Source: Planctomycetota bacterium (GTDB taxonomy: Bacteria > Planctomycetota > Phycisphaerae > UBA1845). Taken from it: a stretch of 32,700 nucleotides of DNA. Numbering within the stretch: position 1 is the first letter of the stretch; the number at the start of each line of letters is the position of its first letter. Made by a program: the position numbers and the translations under genes. The stretch is from NCBI GenBank assembly GCA_030616775.1, contig JAUWWQ010000049.1, positions 1-32,700 on the forward strand. The letters are read 5' to 3'. Of this stretch, positions 1 to 7,639 are shown piece by piece. A model generated the notes under the pieces. That model did not search any database. It was not told the DNA's origin and saw only the letters and a list, made by a program, of their open reading frames with translations.

Positions 1-2
1 AT

Positions 3-116
3 CAGTTCCGCCGCCTCCGCGTCCGGTACGAACGCCGCGCCGACATCCACGAAGCGTTCATGACACTCGGCTGCGTCATCATCTGTTGGAGAACCCTACG
101 GAACTCGTTTTGTTAG
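3..116 (+). CDS. IS5-family transposase, C-terminal end (partial, cut by window edge)
   Basis: The open frame enters from the left edge and stops at TAG 114-116. It encodes about 37 residues starting QFRRLRVRYERRADIHEAF, which reads as the conserved C-terminus of IS5-type DDE transposases: the RYERRADIHEAF block, followed by a hydrophobic CVIICW stretch and a short tail. The protein would cut and rejoin IS ends. The stop codon lies inside a perfect palindrome, TTAGAC-G-GTCTAA (113-125), which could belong to the IS end. I cannot tell whether the gene is intact outside the window. A second IS5-type fragment lies at the right edge in the opposite orientation, but it covers a different part of the protein, so the two cannot be compared here. 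Confidence 0.75.
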   Translation, partial: QFRRLRVRYERRADIHEAFMTLGCVIICWRTLRNSFC

Positions 117-170
117 ACGGTCTAAGGTAACCGTCGGCACGAACGGGAAGCCGGCTTCGAAGTTCACGGT

Positions 171-1571
171 ATGATTACCTGGATACTGGTTTTCGGCTGG
201 CTGGGGTTCGCAGGCATTGCGTCAAGTGCCCTGGCTTTTGTTGTCACGTCCCTATATGAGCGGAGATGGCGGGCCGTAGGGGTTGCAGCTTCGTTGTTTA
301 TGCCGATGTTGGGCTTGTTCGCCGCGTTGCTTCTTCTGGACTTTGCAGTTCGACCGTGGATTGTTTTGGGCCTTCTGGTTGTTGGCGGTCTGGCCATTCT
401 GCTTCTTACACTGCCCATAGGTTCCGCTCCTTGGATGCAAACTCGAGGGGAGCAGGAGCGGGTTGACGAACGGGATGTCGTTTTTCACCGGTTCTACCGG
501 CTCAAACCCGGCACTCCGGAGTTTGAAGCATACTACCACGATCACCCGGAGAAGATAAAATATGACGAAGAGGTGCGGGCCCTGCCGCAGCTTGCTCATC
601 CGGGAGCGAAGACGTATCACCAACTGGCCTCACCATTCCAAGCCGCGATTTTCGACGTTCTCGAGGAGATAACACGCGAGGTTGACTGGAAACCTGATCC
701 GATCGAGGAGTTACCTGTTCAGGCATCACCGGAGGAGTTCATACGCCGGGTCAAGGGGTTCGCACGCTACCTCGGCGCCGATCTGGTCGGGACGACGAAA
801 CTCAATCCCGCCTACGTGTACAGTCACATCGGCCGCTCACCAGGGAAGTGGGGTGAGCCAATCGTCCTGAATCATTCTCACGCCATCGCGTTTGGCGTGG
901 AAATGAGTCATACCATGGTTCGTCATGCGCCGGACAGCGCCACGACAACAGAGACTGCGTTTAAGTACTTTGAAGTGGCAAAGATTGCCATGCTGGTGGC
1001 CCGGTACATCAACCTGCTGGGATACGAGGCCCGTGCCCATGTCGACGCCAACTACCGCGTCATGTGTGGTCCGATTGCCGTCGATGCCGGTTTAGGAGAG
1101 CTAGGCAGACTCGGGTTACTCGTAACTCCACAGTTCGGGCCGCGTTTACGTCTATCCGTAGTGACCACAAACCTGCCCCTTATCCAGTGCAAGCCAATCC
1201 ATTTCGGCGTGCAACACTTCTGCAATTCGTGCAAGAAGTGCGCAACCAGTTGTCCCTCGGGGGCCGTAGAGTCGGGCGGCAAGGCCGTTTACAACGGTGT
1301 TGAAAAGTGGCAAAGTGATCAGGAGCGCTGTTACCGATTCTGGCGCAGACAAGGCTCAGACTGCTCAATCTGCGTAAAAGTATGCCCGTACTCGCACCCC
1401 TGCACGCTCTTGCACAACTTGGTTCGCTGGGTCATCCGCCACAACAGCCTGGCGCGTCGGGTTGCTCTTTGGGGCGACGACCTCCTCTACGGCCGTCGTG
1501 ATAAGAGCCGATTTGACCTTCCCGATTGGCACGCCAAGCAGGGGTGCGTTGAAACCGACCCTTCTCTATGA
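171..1571 (+). CDS. Membrane-anchored reductive dehalogenase-like 4Fe-4S protein
   Basis: A 466-residue protein that looks like the catalytic subunit family of corrinoid reductive dehalogenases. Seen: three hydrophobic segments at about residues 1-27, 33-60 and 62-86, then a soluble domain with the RdhA-like stretch GLGELGRLGLLVTPQFG followed by R-L-S-V-V-T-T-N-L-P-L, and two cluster motifs, CNSCKKCATSCP (C351, C354, C357, C361) and C387 with CSICVKVCP (C398, C401, C405). Known for the family: two 4Fe-4S clusters feed electrons to a cobalamin that reduces organohalides. Odd: there is no Tat signal and no small rdhB anchor gene beside it; the protein carries its own N-terminal helices, so it is probably bound to the inner membrane. 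It may instead be an epoxyqueuosine-reductase-like or other corrinoid redox enzyme. No strong ribosome binding site precedes the ATG. Confidence 0.75.
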   Translation: MITWILVFGWLGFAGIASSALAFVVTSLYERRWRAVGVAASLFMPMLGLFAALLLLDFAVRPWIVLGLLVVGGLAILLLTLPIGSAPWMQTRGEQERVDERDVVFHRFYRLKPGTPEFEAYYHDHPEKIKYDEEVRALPQLAHPGAKTYHQLASPFQAAIFDVLEEITREVDWKPDPIEELPVQASPEEFIRRVKGFARYLGADLVGTTKLNPAYVYSHIGRSPGKWGEPIVLNHSHAIAFGVEMSHTMVRHAPDSATTTETAFKYFEVAKIAMLVARYINLLGYEARAHVDANYRVMCGPIAVDAGLGELGRLGLLVTPQFGPRLRLSVVTTNLPLIQCKPIHFGVQHFCNSCKKCATSCPSGAVESGGKAVYNGVEKWQSDQERCYRFWRRQGSDCSICVKVCPYSHPCTLLHNLVRWVIRHNSLARRVALWGDDLLYGRRDKSRFDLPDWHAKQGCVETDPSL

Positions 1572-1712
1572 GCAACGGGCTGCTTTGCGAAGGGCGCGAC
1601 AGCCGTCGGAGGATTTTCGACATAGCCAAGGCAAGCGCCAAAATGTACGATGGAGCGCGCAATGAAGTCATGTTGTCGAGATAGACAGGGAAGACCCCCA
1701 GGGAGCGTATCC

Positions 1713-2714
1713 ATGCTCAGGGAATGGACCGCAGACGATGTGTTGGAGTTGGCCAGGGGCTATCAGGCCGCGTGCGTCCTTGCAGCAGCGGCAGAGCTGG
1801 ACTTGTTCAGCATCCTTGCCGACGGCTCATTAAGTGCAACCGACGTCGTAAACAAGCTTGGCACGGACTTGCGCGCAATGACCATACTTCTTGACGCACT
1901 TGCGGCGTTGGGATTCACCGAAAAGCGAAACGGATTGTATGTCCTTTCAGCCACCACGGCTCGGGTCCTGAGAGAGTCCAGTGCCAGCAGTGTCCTTGGC
2001 ATGGTGCAACACCAGGCAAACTGCATGCGCCGATGGGCCCAGTTGGCAAGGGTGGTCCAAACCGGCAGGCCCGCGGAACGCCAACCAAGCGTTCGAGGTG
2101 AGGCGGACGACGAAGGGGCGTTTATCGGTGCGATGGACGTTGTCTCCGCGCCCGTGGCATCGGGACTGATTGAGGAAGTCGGGCCCCCTGAGTTCAAGCA
2201 TGTGTTAGATGTCGGTGGAGCATCGGGTACATGGACGATCGCCCTTCTTCGGGCACAGCCTGGGGCGACTGCGACTCTGTTCGACCTGCCGCACGTGATC
2301 CCAATGGCCCAGCGCCGCATCTGCGAAGCGGGAATGAGCGACCGTGTCAAGCTGGTCGCCGGCGACTTCCTCCACGATCCGCTGCCTCCAGGAGCCGATC
2401 TTGCCTGGGTCAGCGCGATTGTCCATCAAAACTCACGCGACCAGAACAGGTGTCTGTTCTCCGCCCTCGCCAAGGTGCTGCGTGATGACGGGGAGATTCT
2501 GATTCGTGATGTGCTCATGGATGATTCGCGAACGTCGCCGGCTACTGGAGCGCTGTTTGCGATCAATATGCTGGTGGCGACCGACGCCGGCGGCACCTTC
2601 ACGTTCGATGAACTGCGGGAAGATTTGGAGGCCGCGGGCTTTGTGGAAGTAGCCGTATTGCGGCGTGACGAGGGAATGAACTCGGTCATCCGCGCTGTCA
2701 GGGGAAGGGCTTGA
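1713..2714 (+). CDS. SAM-dependent O-methyltransferase, family 2 (PF00891 type)
   Basis: A 333-residue protein. It has an N-terminal winged-helix/dimerisation domain (ELARGYQAACVLAAAAELDL, then LSATDVVNKLGTDLRAMTIL), followed by a Rossmann methyltransferase domain with SAM motif I DVGGASGTW beginning at D166. The later blocks are GDFLHDPLP, VHQNSRDQN, EILIRDVLM and FTFDELREDLEAAGF, all typical of the acetylserotonin or hydroxyindole O-methyltransferase-like family. The frame is open back to 1650, but the ATG at 1713 is preferred: GGGAG lies about 8 bases upstream, and the protein then begins where family members begin. It transfers a methyl group from SAM, usually to a hydroxyl of a small aromatic molecule; the substrate cannot be read from sequence. 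It follows the dehalogenase-like gene after about 140 bases and could be cotranscribed, but nothing shows a functional link. Confidence 0.85.
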   Translation: MLREWTADDVLELARGYQAACVLAAAAELDLFSILADGSLSATDVVNKLGTDLRAMTILLDALAALGFTEKRNGLYVLSATTARVLRESSASSVLGMVQHQANCMRRWAQLARVVQTGRPAERQPSVRGEADDEGAFIGAMDVVSAPVASGLIEEVGPPEFKHVLDVGGASGTWTIALLRAQPGATATLFDLPHVIPMAQRRICEAGMSDRVKLVAGDFLHDPLPPGADLAWVSAIVHQNSRDQNRCLFSALAKVLRDDGEILIRDVLMDDSRTSPATGALFAINMLVATDAGGTFTFDELREDLEAAGFVEVAVLRRDEGMNSVIRAVRGRA

Positions 2715-3061
2715 GCCAGACAGCCTACACCTGACTCCCACACGCCGCACAATACTTCCCACGCCGCACCGTGACGCAATCGCACACCGGGTAACGCCGA
2801 AACGTCAAAACGTCGAAACAATGAGCCGCGCCGGGAGCGCAAGCGACCGGTCAATCCTGACCGATCCCCACTGAGCACCCGCGACCGGGGTGCGGCAAGG
2901 ACGCCCAATGCGGATCCGTGCGTCTTTCTGCCCAATGCGGCGCGCAATTGATGACATAGCCACTGACAGGACCTACAATCAGCGGTGCAAGTTCGGTCCC
3001 CACGTAGCGTCGCCCACATAGGAGGAGCACTACGGACAGACGCAAAGCTGACGGACGGGTG
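2715..3061. other. Gene-poor stretch with short repeats
   Basis: I see no convincing gene here. The stretch holds tandem near-copies of CGAAACGT/CAAAACGT around 2800-2820, a GAGCCGCG-type segment at 2823-2830, and a small inverted repeat CGGTC/GACCG at 2848-2863. It looks like intergenic repeat sequence of the kind dispersed in planctomycete genomes; that comparison is from memory and unverified. Confidence 0.4.
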
Positions 3062-3062
3062 G

Positions 3063-3085
3063 CATGCTCGGCGCAGGCGAGCATG
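3063..3085. repeat. Palindrome 1 of a side-by-side pair
   Basis: Perfect 8-bp inverted repeat CATGCTCG (3063-3070) and CGAGCATG (3078-3085) around a 7-base loop. It lies 12 bases upstream of a second palindrome with the same CATG core, which suggests a dispersed REP-like element rather than a one-off terminator. No T-run follows. Confidence 0.6.
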
Positions 3086-3097
3086 ATCTCACGACGA

Positions 3098-3124
3098 GCA
3101 TGTCCGCGCTTCGCCCGGACATGC
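3098..3124. repeat. Palindrome 2 of a side-by-side pair
   Basis: Perfect 9-bp inverted repeat GCATGTCCG (3098-3106) and CGGACATGC (3116-3124) around a 9-base loop. It is followed by a CGTC-rich microsatellite-like run (3130-3156). Together with the palindrome at 3063-3085 it sits just upstream of the FG-GAP gene, where it could act as an mRNA hairpin or as a target for a REP-associated transposase. Confidence 0.6.
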
Positions 3125-3187
3125 CACGGCGTCCGTCGTCCGTCCGTCGTCGTCGTTGCTCTTCCGACATATGATTGGCACTTTGCT

Positions 3188-4519
3188 ATGCTAGATATGA
3201 AGCTTATTCTGCGTGTTCGTGTGTTAGCGCTTGCGGCGTTCCTCGGTTACGCGTCAAGTCCGAGCTTGGCTCTTGAGGAAATAGCCCGCCTCGCCCCGAG
3301 TGACGCTAATCTTGGTTTTGGGGGAGGTTTCGGCGCCAGCGTGGCCATCAGCGGCGACTGGATCGTAGTCGGGGCCCCGCTGGACGACCAGCGAGCGCAC
3401 GACGCCGGAGCCGCCTACGTGTACCGGCGCGACGGGGTCCACTGGATTCAACACGACAAGTTAATGTACCTGCCCTTGGAGGAAGCCAAGTTCGGACACT
3501 CGGTGGCCATCGACGGAGACTGGATCGTCATCGGCTCACCGGACCTCTATTTCGAGCTTTTGAGCGCAGGTCCCGGTCGGGCGTATGTTTCCACACGCGA
3601 CGACCGAGACACGCCGGATGATCTCAGTGACGACCTGTGGGACCCGGTCGCGTTCCTCAACCCACCTCCCTCACATCTATGTTGTAGCTTTGGCATCTCG
3701 GTGGATGTAGAGGGGGATACAATTGTCGTAGGAAGCTCGCCGCTCTGGCCATGGCCGCCAGTCGGTCGGGCGTATGTCTTTCGCTGGGACGGGCTGGAAT
3801 GGCTTCCAGGGACAACGCTCGTTGGCTCAGACACCGAAGCCGGGGATGGGTTCGGTGCTTCCGTGGGCACGAGCGGCGGCCTAGTCTTAATAGGCGCCCC
3901 GCGGAACGAATATTCATGCCCAGGGTATGACGTGTGCTGGGGGTCGGCTTACGTGTTCCGGAGGAATGACACGGGGTGGACGGAGGAAGGGCAACTGACG
4001 CCATCCGACCCTCTCGGACCGTTCGGGGCATTCGGCAGCGCCATTGCTATTGACGATGACGTCCCAATTGTTGGGGGATCCGGCGCGGTGTACGTTTACC
4101 GCCGCGATGCGGCTGCCTGGACGGAGGAGGTGAAGCTCCTTCCTTCGAGCCAAGCGTCTGGGTTCGGGGCTTCGGTTGCCATTGACGGCAACCGCGTGAT
4201 AGCCGCAGCCAGTGGGGCTGTGTGGGGACATTTGTTTGCGCGCGAGGCTGACGGCTGGATGGAAGTCCATCAGCTTCTTGGGATCAAAGGAAGTCGGTGG
4301 CGCCCTCCCGTTGCCGTTAATGGGCGGTACGCCCTCGTTGGGACATATGTGTACGCGGTAGGCGACAGTGTGAGCCTGCATGACTACGCCAAATTCCAGG
4401 TGTGTTTCGCGACCGGCGCTCCACAGTCGCCCAGTTGCGATAAGTTCGACCTTGAGCCGGACGGACGGATCGACCTAAGCGACTATGCGCTGTTCATTCA
4501 GACCTGGCGCGGTCCGTAG
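3188..4519 (+). CDS. Secreted FG-GAP beta-propeller protein with dockerin-like C-terminus
   Basis: About 443 residues; an ATG at 3197 is nearly as good, since the signal peptide proper begins MKLILRVRVLALAAFLGYAS and ends near SLA. The frame stays open back to a GTG at 3059, but that codon abuts a palindrome and would bury the signal peptide, so it is rejected. The body is made of six to seven propeller blades, each a variant of FGASVAIDGDWIVVGAP followed by AYVYRRDG. This is the FG-GAP pattern also seen in integrin heads, where the blades form an adhesive or calcium-binding surface. The last 65 residues (HDYAKFQVCFATG, then FDLEPDGRIDLSDYALF) form two dockerin/EF-hand-like loops ending TWRGP. 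It is presumably exported and surface-associated; ligand and role are unknown. It is convergent with cstA. Confidence 0.85.
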   Translation: MLDMKLILRVRVLALAAFLGYASSPSLALEEIARLAPSDANLGFGGGFGASVAISGDWIVVGAPLDDQRAHDAGAAYVYRRDGVHWIQHDKLMYLPLEEAKFGHSVAIDGDWIVIGSPDLYFELLSAGPGRAYVSTRDDRDTPDDLSDDLWDPVAFLNPPPSHLCCSFGISVDVEGDTIVVGSSPLWPWPPVGRAYVFRWDGLEWLPGTTLVGSDTEAGDGFGASVGTSGGLVLIGAPRNEYSCPGYDVCWGSAYVFRRNDTGWTEEGQLTPSDPLGPFGAFGSAIAIDDDVPIVGGSGAVYVYRRDAAAWTEEVKLLPSSQASGFGASVAIDGNRVIAAASGAVWGHLFAREADGWMEVHQLLGIKGSRWRPPVAVNGRYALVGTYVYAVGDSVSLHDYAKFQVCFATGAPQSPSCDKFDLEPDGRIDLSDYALFIQTWRGP

Positions 4520-4608
4520 ATACTCGTTTCCGCTTTTCGGGACACGCAGTCAGGGCTACGCGCACAATTCGTGCACCGTAATCGTGCGTTCGCTGCCCGG
4601 CAGACGGG

Positions 4609-6369
4609 TCACGAATCTGCGGCAAAGACGATCTCGTCATCGGTGTGGCGCTGACGTTGCAGGAAGGCCCGGAGGCCTTCGACCACGATTCCCACGGCCA
4701 CCAGAAATAGCACCATCCCGACGACCAGCAGAAGGTATTGACCCTTCTTGAAGAAATCCACGAGGTTCTCGGCCAAGGCGGTGAACGTGCTTATCAGCAT
4801 GAACACCATGGGCAAACCAGTGTAGAGAGGATTGCGGCCGCGCTGATGGAGATACAGCGAGGCGACCAGAAGCGTCAGACCGGCCAGCAACTGGTTCGTC
4901 GTTCCAAAGAGCGTCCAGAGCGCCAGGCCGGCCGGCTTGATGTCGCCGGTCTCTGCGTCCTGAATCTTGTAAAACGCGAAGAAGCATATCGCCGCCACGG
5001 CGATGGCAGTGGCCAGGTAGCGATTCTGCAGGATCTTCAACCGCAACGAAGCCCCGATCTCGGACACGTTGAACCTGAGCAACCTGGTGGCCGAGTCCAG
5101 AGTTGTCAGGGCGAACGAAACCACGAGAACGGCGATAAAAGCCGCCGCCAGGTTCTGATCGATACCCAAAGCCTCGATGAACCGGCTGCTCCCGTGAATG
5201 AACGCCCCCAGCTTGCTGGCCAGGCTCGCCTGAATCGTTGCCCAATCTGCATATGCGGTGTTCCAGGCGTGGGTGCTCTCGAAACCCGCGGTGCAAGCGA
5301 GCACCGCAAGCAAACCGAGCAGCGACTCGCCGATCATTCCGCCGAAGGCCACGAAGCGGGCGTCGGTCTCGCGGTTGATTTGTTTGGCGGTCGTGCCGGA
5401 AGAGACAAGCGCGTGGAAGCCGCTGGCCGCCCCGCACGAGATCACGATGAAAACGAACGGGAACAGCGGCGGAGCACCTGCGGGATGTGGGTTGATTGCC
5501 GGCGCGGAGAACGTCGGGCCTAATACGAAAAACCCCCCGTAGGCCGCAAGCAAGCCCAAGTACAAAAGCAGCGAGTTTAGAAAGTCCCGCGCTTGAAGCA
5601 GACTCCATACGGGCAGCACCGAGGCCAGGAAGGCATACGCCAGAAGGATCCACGTCCAACTGACCCTCTTCGGCCACGCGGCCGGGTCGAATCCCAGCGT
5701 GGGGAATTGCGTGCCCAGCCACACCGCAAGCAGCATCAAAACGAATCCCACGGCGGTCGTCGGTGCCAGCGGGAACTTCTTTTTGTAAAGCAGAAACCCC
5801 ATGATCATTGCCAGGATCATGAGGGTGCCCGATGGAAGCACTGCAGACGGGAATGACGTCTTCGCGGCGGCCGGGTTTGCCGGATCAAAGTCCGGGCCGG
5901 CCTGAAAGAGCACCGCGATTATGTACACAAAAACGCCCATGGCCAGCGAGATTCCGAAGAAGATCAGGGCGAGAAACAGAAACTTGGCCCGCGGCCCGAT
6001 GACACCTTCCGTTACCTTGCCGATCGATTGGCCCTTGGCACGTATCGACACTACAAGGGCGCTGAAATCGTGAACACCACCGACGAGAATGGCACCGAAT
6101 ACCACCCACAGCATCGCCGGCCCCCATCCCCATATCACCGCGACAGCCGGTCCAAGCATCGGAGCCAGCCCTGTGATCGAGGCATAGTGATGGCCGAACA
6201 GTACGAAGCGGTTGGTGGGAACGTAGTCGATCTCATCACGCAGGGTATGAGCGGGTGTGGCCCGCGACGGATCGAGCCGGAAGATCCGCCCCGAAAGGAA
6301 CTTCGCGTACAAGCGGAAACCTACGATGTAGAGTAGGAAGCACCCGATCGCGGCAATCAGCGGATTCAT
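4609..6369 (-). CDS. cstA: CstA-type carbon starvation / peptide-pyruvate transporter
   Basis: A 586-residue polytopic inner-membrane protein with about 14-16 hydrophobic segments. Hallmarks of the family are visible near the N-terminus: DEIDYVPTNRFVLFGHHYAS, then ITGLAPMLGPAVAVIWGWGP and VGGVHDFSALVVSIRAKGQS; further on come SGTTAKQINRETDARFVAFGG and FALTTLDSATRLLRF. Known relatives (CstA, BtsT) import peptides or pyruvate. This protein is shorter than the roughly 700-residue enterobacterial forms, as in many other phyla. The ATG at 6369 gives the standard start, with only a weak ribosome binding site. It stands alone on the minus strand: the gene to its left is convergent, and a tRNA scar lies behind it. 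I see no strong terminator in the 89 bases between it and the FG-GAP gene. Confidence 0.93.
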   Translation of the reverse strand: MNPLIAAIGCFLLYIVGFRLYAKFLSGRIFRLDPSRATPAHTLRDEIDYVPTNRFVLFGHHYASITGLAPMLGPAVAVIWGWGPAMLWVVFGAILVGGVHDFSALVVSIRAKGQSIGKVTEGVIGPRAKFLFLALIFFGISLAMGVFVYIIAVLFQAGPDFDPANPAAAKTSFPSAVLPSGTLMILAMIMGFLLYKKKFPLAPTTAVGFVLMLLAVWLGTQFPTLGFDPAAWPKRVSWTWILLAYAFLASVLPVWSLLQARDFLNSLLLYLGLLAAYGGFFVLGPTFSAPAINPHPAGAPPLFPFVFIVISCGAASGFHALVSSGTTAKQINRETDARFVAFGGMIGESLLGLLAVLACTAGFESTHAWNTAYADWATIQASLASKLGAFIHGSSRFIEALGIDQNLAAAFIAVLVVSFALTTLDSATRLLRFNVSEIGASLRLKILQNRYLATAIAVAAICFFAFYKIQDAETGDIKPAGLALWTLFGTTNQLLAGLTLLVASLYLHQRGRNPLYTGLPMVFMLISTFTALAENLVDFFKKGQYLLLVVGMVLFLVAVGIVVEGLRAFLQRQRHTDDEIVFAADS

Positions 6370-6488
6370 GCCCGTGGATTGTAGCGAGCCGGAAGATTGG
6401 TGTCAGCGGCGCGGTTGCCTGCCGCGATGGCCTGTAGGGCAGCTCAGCGGAGGACGCGCCATGCGCTCGGTGGGCGTACCTCTTACGG

Positions 6489-6516
6489 TTGCGAAAATCG
6501 GGCGTTTTGGTATGAA
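6489..6516 (+). promoter_or_regulatory. Putative promoter of the truncated tRNA-Arg gene
   Basis: TTGCGA at 6489-6494 and TATGAA at 6511-6516, spaced 16 bases, each match four of six bases of the sigma-70 consensus. The expected start would fall about 6 bases before the tRNA 5' end at 6529. The position supports it; the match alone is weak. Confidence 0.4.
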
Positions 6517-6528
6517 GAGGGCGCTGGG

Positions 6529-6566
6529 GCGCTCGTAGCTCAGTGGATAGAGCACCGGTTTCCTAA
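6529..6566 (+). tRNA. tRNA-Arg(CCU), 5' half only
   Basis: Acceptor 5' strand GCGCTCG, TA, D-stem GCTC with loop AGTGGATA and GAGC, then A, anticodon 5' stem CCGGT and loop TTCCTAA carrying anticodon CCT. The sequence leaves the tRNA exactly after the anticodon loop: the expected ACCGG 3' stem strand, variable loop, T-arm and acceptor 3' strand are missing, and TATTTTTCGAATG follows. A lone TTCGAAT occurs just downstream but has no T-stem around it. The break abuts a tyrosine recombinase remnant, so this is the attachment-site side of an integrated element after a deletion or faulty excision. The gene cannot make a functional tRNA. Confidence 0.85.
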
Positions 6567-7639
6567 TATTTTTCGAATGTTGCCTCACGCCGTGGAACCG
6601 CGTTTTCGCCTCCGCGACGCCCGCCAGATTCGTGCAGTAGCTTTTCCGAAGGTCGTGGAACGAACACTTCGGAAGGCCAGCCTTCTTGCGGATTGCCTGG
6701 AAGTCACGCCAGATGTTCAGCCGCTTCATGCGGTCGCCTTTTGCAGGTCCTTTGCCATTAACGAACACGTACTCTTGTCCGTCCGCTGCAGCGACCTGCA
6801 GTTCCACGAGGACGCTAACTGCCAGATTCGGCAACGGGACGATCCGCATGTCCTTATCCTTCGGCGTCCACGCGGATCGGCGCTCCGATGCGGTCTTGCG
6901 AACAATCCGAACTTGATTCTTTTCGAAGTCAACGTCCGACCAAGTTAAGTTGAGCACCTCGCCCAGCCGCAGCCCACAACAGTAGCCCAGCGAAATCATG
7001 CCCCGCCACCGAGATGATGGCGACGCCTCGATCAACTTTCGGTATTCTGCGGGGGTTGATGAAATGCCACGGTCGCTGCCCGATCTTCTCTTGGCGCATC
7101 TCCTGAAACGGGTTTTCGCGGATCAGCGAGCATGCGACGGCCTCACGAAAGATCCGCTTGCATTCGCGGACGATCCTGTTCACCGTCGCCGGCGCTGGAG
7201 CGCGGCCGCGATACTCGCGCTCGCGATACCACGCTAAGAAACGCCGTGCGTCCAAGGGTGTCACCTTGCTGACGATCATCCGTCCGCCGAGGAACTCCAT
7301 CAAGAACCTCAGCGTACGTTCGTGTTCAACCTTGGTCATAGGGGCAAGGTCACCTCGAAGATCCAGATACATCCTTGCGAACTCCGCAAGCGTGATCACA
7401 CGCGGACGGTCACCTTTTCCCAATCGTACTTCCGCCTGCTTTGTCTCAGCGTAGCGTTGTGCCTCCTTTCTACTCTTGAAGCTCCTACTGAAGCGCTTCC
7501 CGTCCGAGCCGAACCACCGCACCGCCCAGCGAAACGGTCGCTCTCGCGGCCACTCACTCTTGGGCAGCGGCTGTCCCAACTTGTCGATGGGGACCGCTCC
7601 ATGGTACTTTCGGTACACGCCTACTTTTTCAGTCGCCAT
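6567..7639 (-). pseudogene. Phage/island-type tyrosine recombinase, frameshifted and truncated
   Basis: The start is ATG at 7639 behind GGAGGTG, giving MATEKVGVYRKYHGAVPIDK. The N-terminal part has a SAM-like core-binding domain (FARMYLDLRGDL, then TVNRIVRECKRIFREAV). After NPFQEMRQEKIGQRPWHFIN the frame breaks at a run of five C on the coding strand (7051-7055 on the plus strand). One base fewer restores AEYRKLIEASPSSRWRGMIS in the other frame. The catalytic domain then shows Arg box I (GYCCGLRLGEVLNLTWSDVD) and box II H-x-x-R (SFHDLRKSYCTNL). The second catalytic His/Trp and the Tyr nucleophile are absent: the reading frame runs into the reverse complement of the tRNA half at 6566. It once integrated DNA at the tRNA-Arg anticodon loop; now it is inactive. 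The single-base shift could be a sequencing error, but the truncation is not. Confidence 0.85.

Noticed and set aside
3059..3187. An N-terminal extension of the FG-GAP protein from a GTG at 3059
   Set aside because: It would start beside a palindrome and place 43 residues before a clean signal peptide.
4637..5722. A 361-residue minus-strand frame inside cstA
   Set aside because: It is the +1 frame of cstA with Arg/Gly-rich composition and no domain; the 586-residue frame shows the family motifs.
6567..6700. A group I intron in the anticodon loop of tRNA-Arg(CCU), as known in some bacteria
   Set aside because: The downstream sequence is antisense integrase coding sequence, and no 3' tRNA half resumes within the next kilobase.
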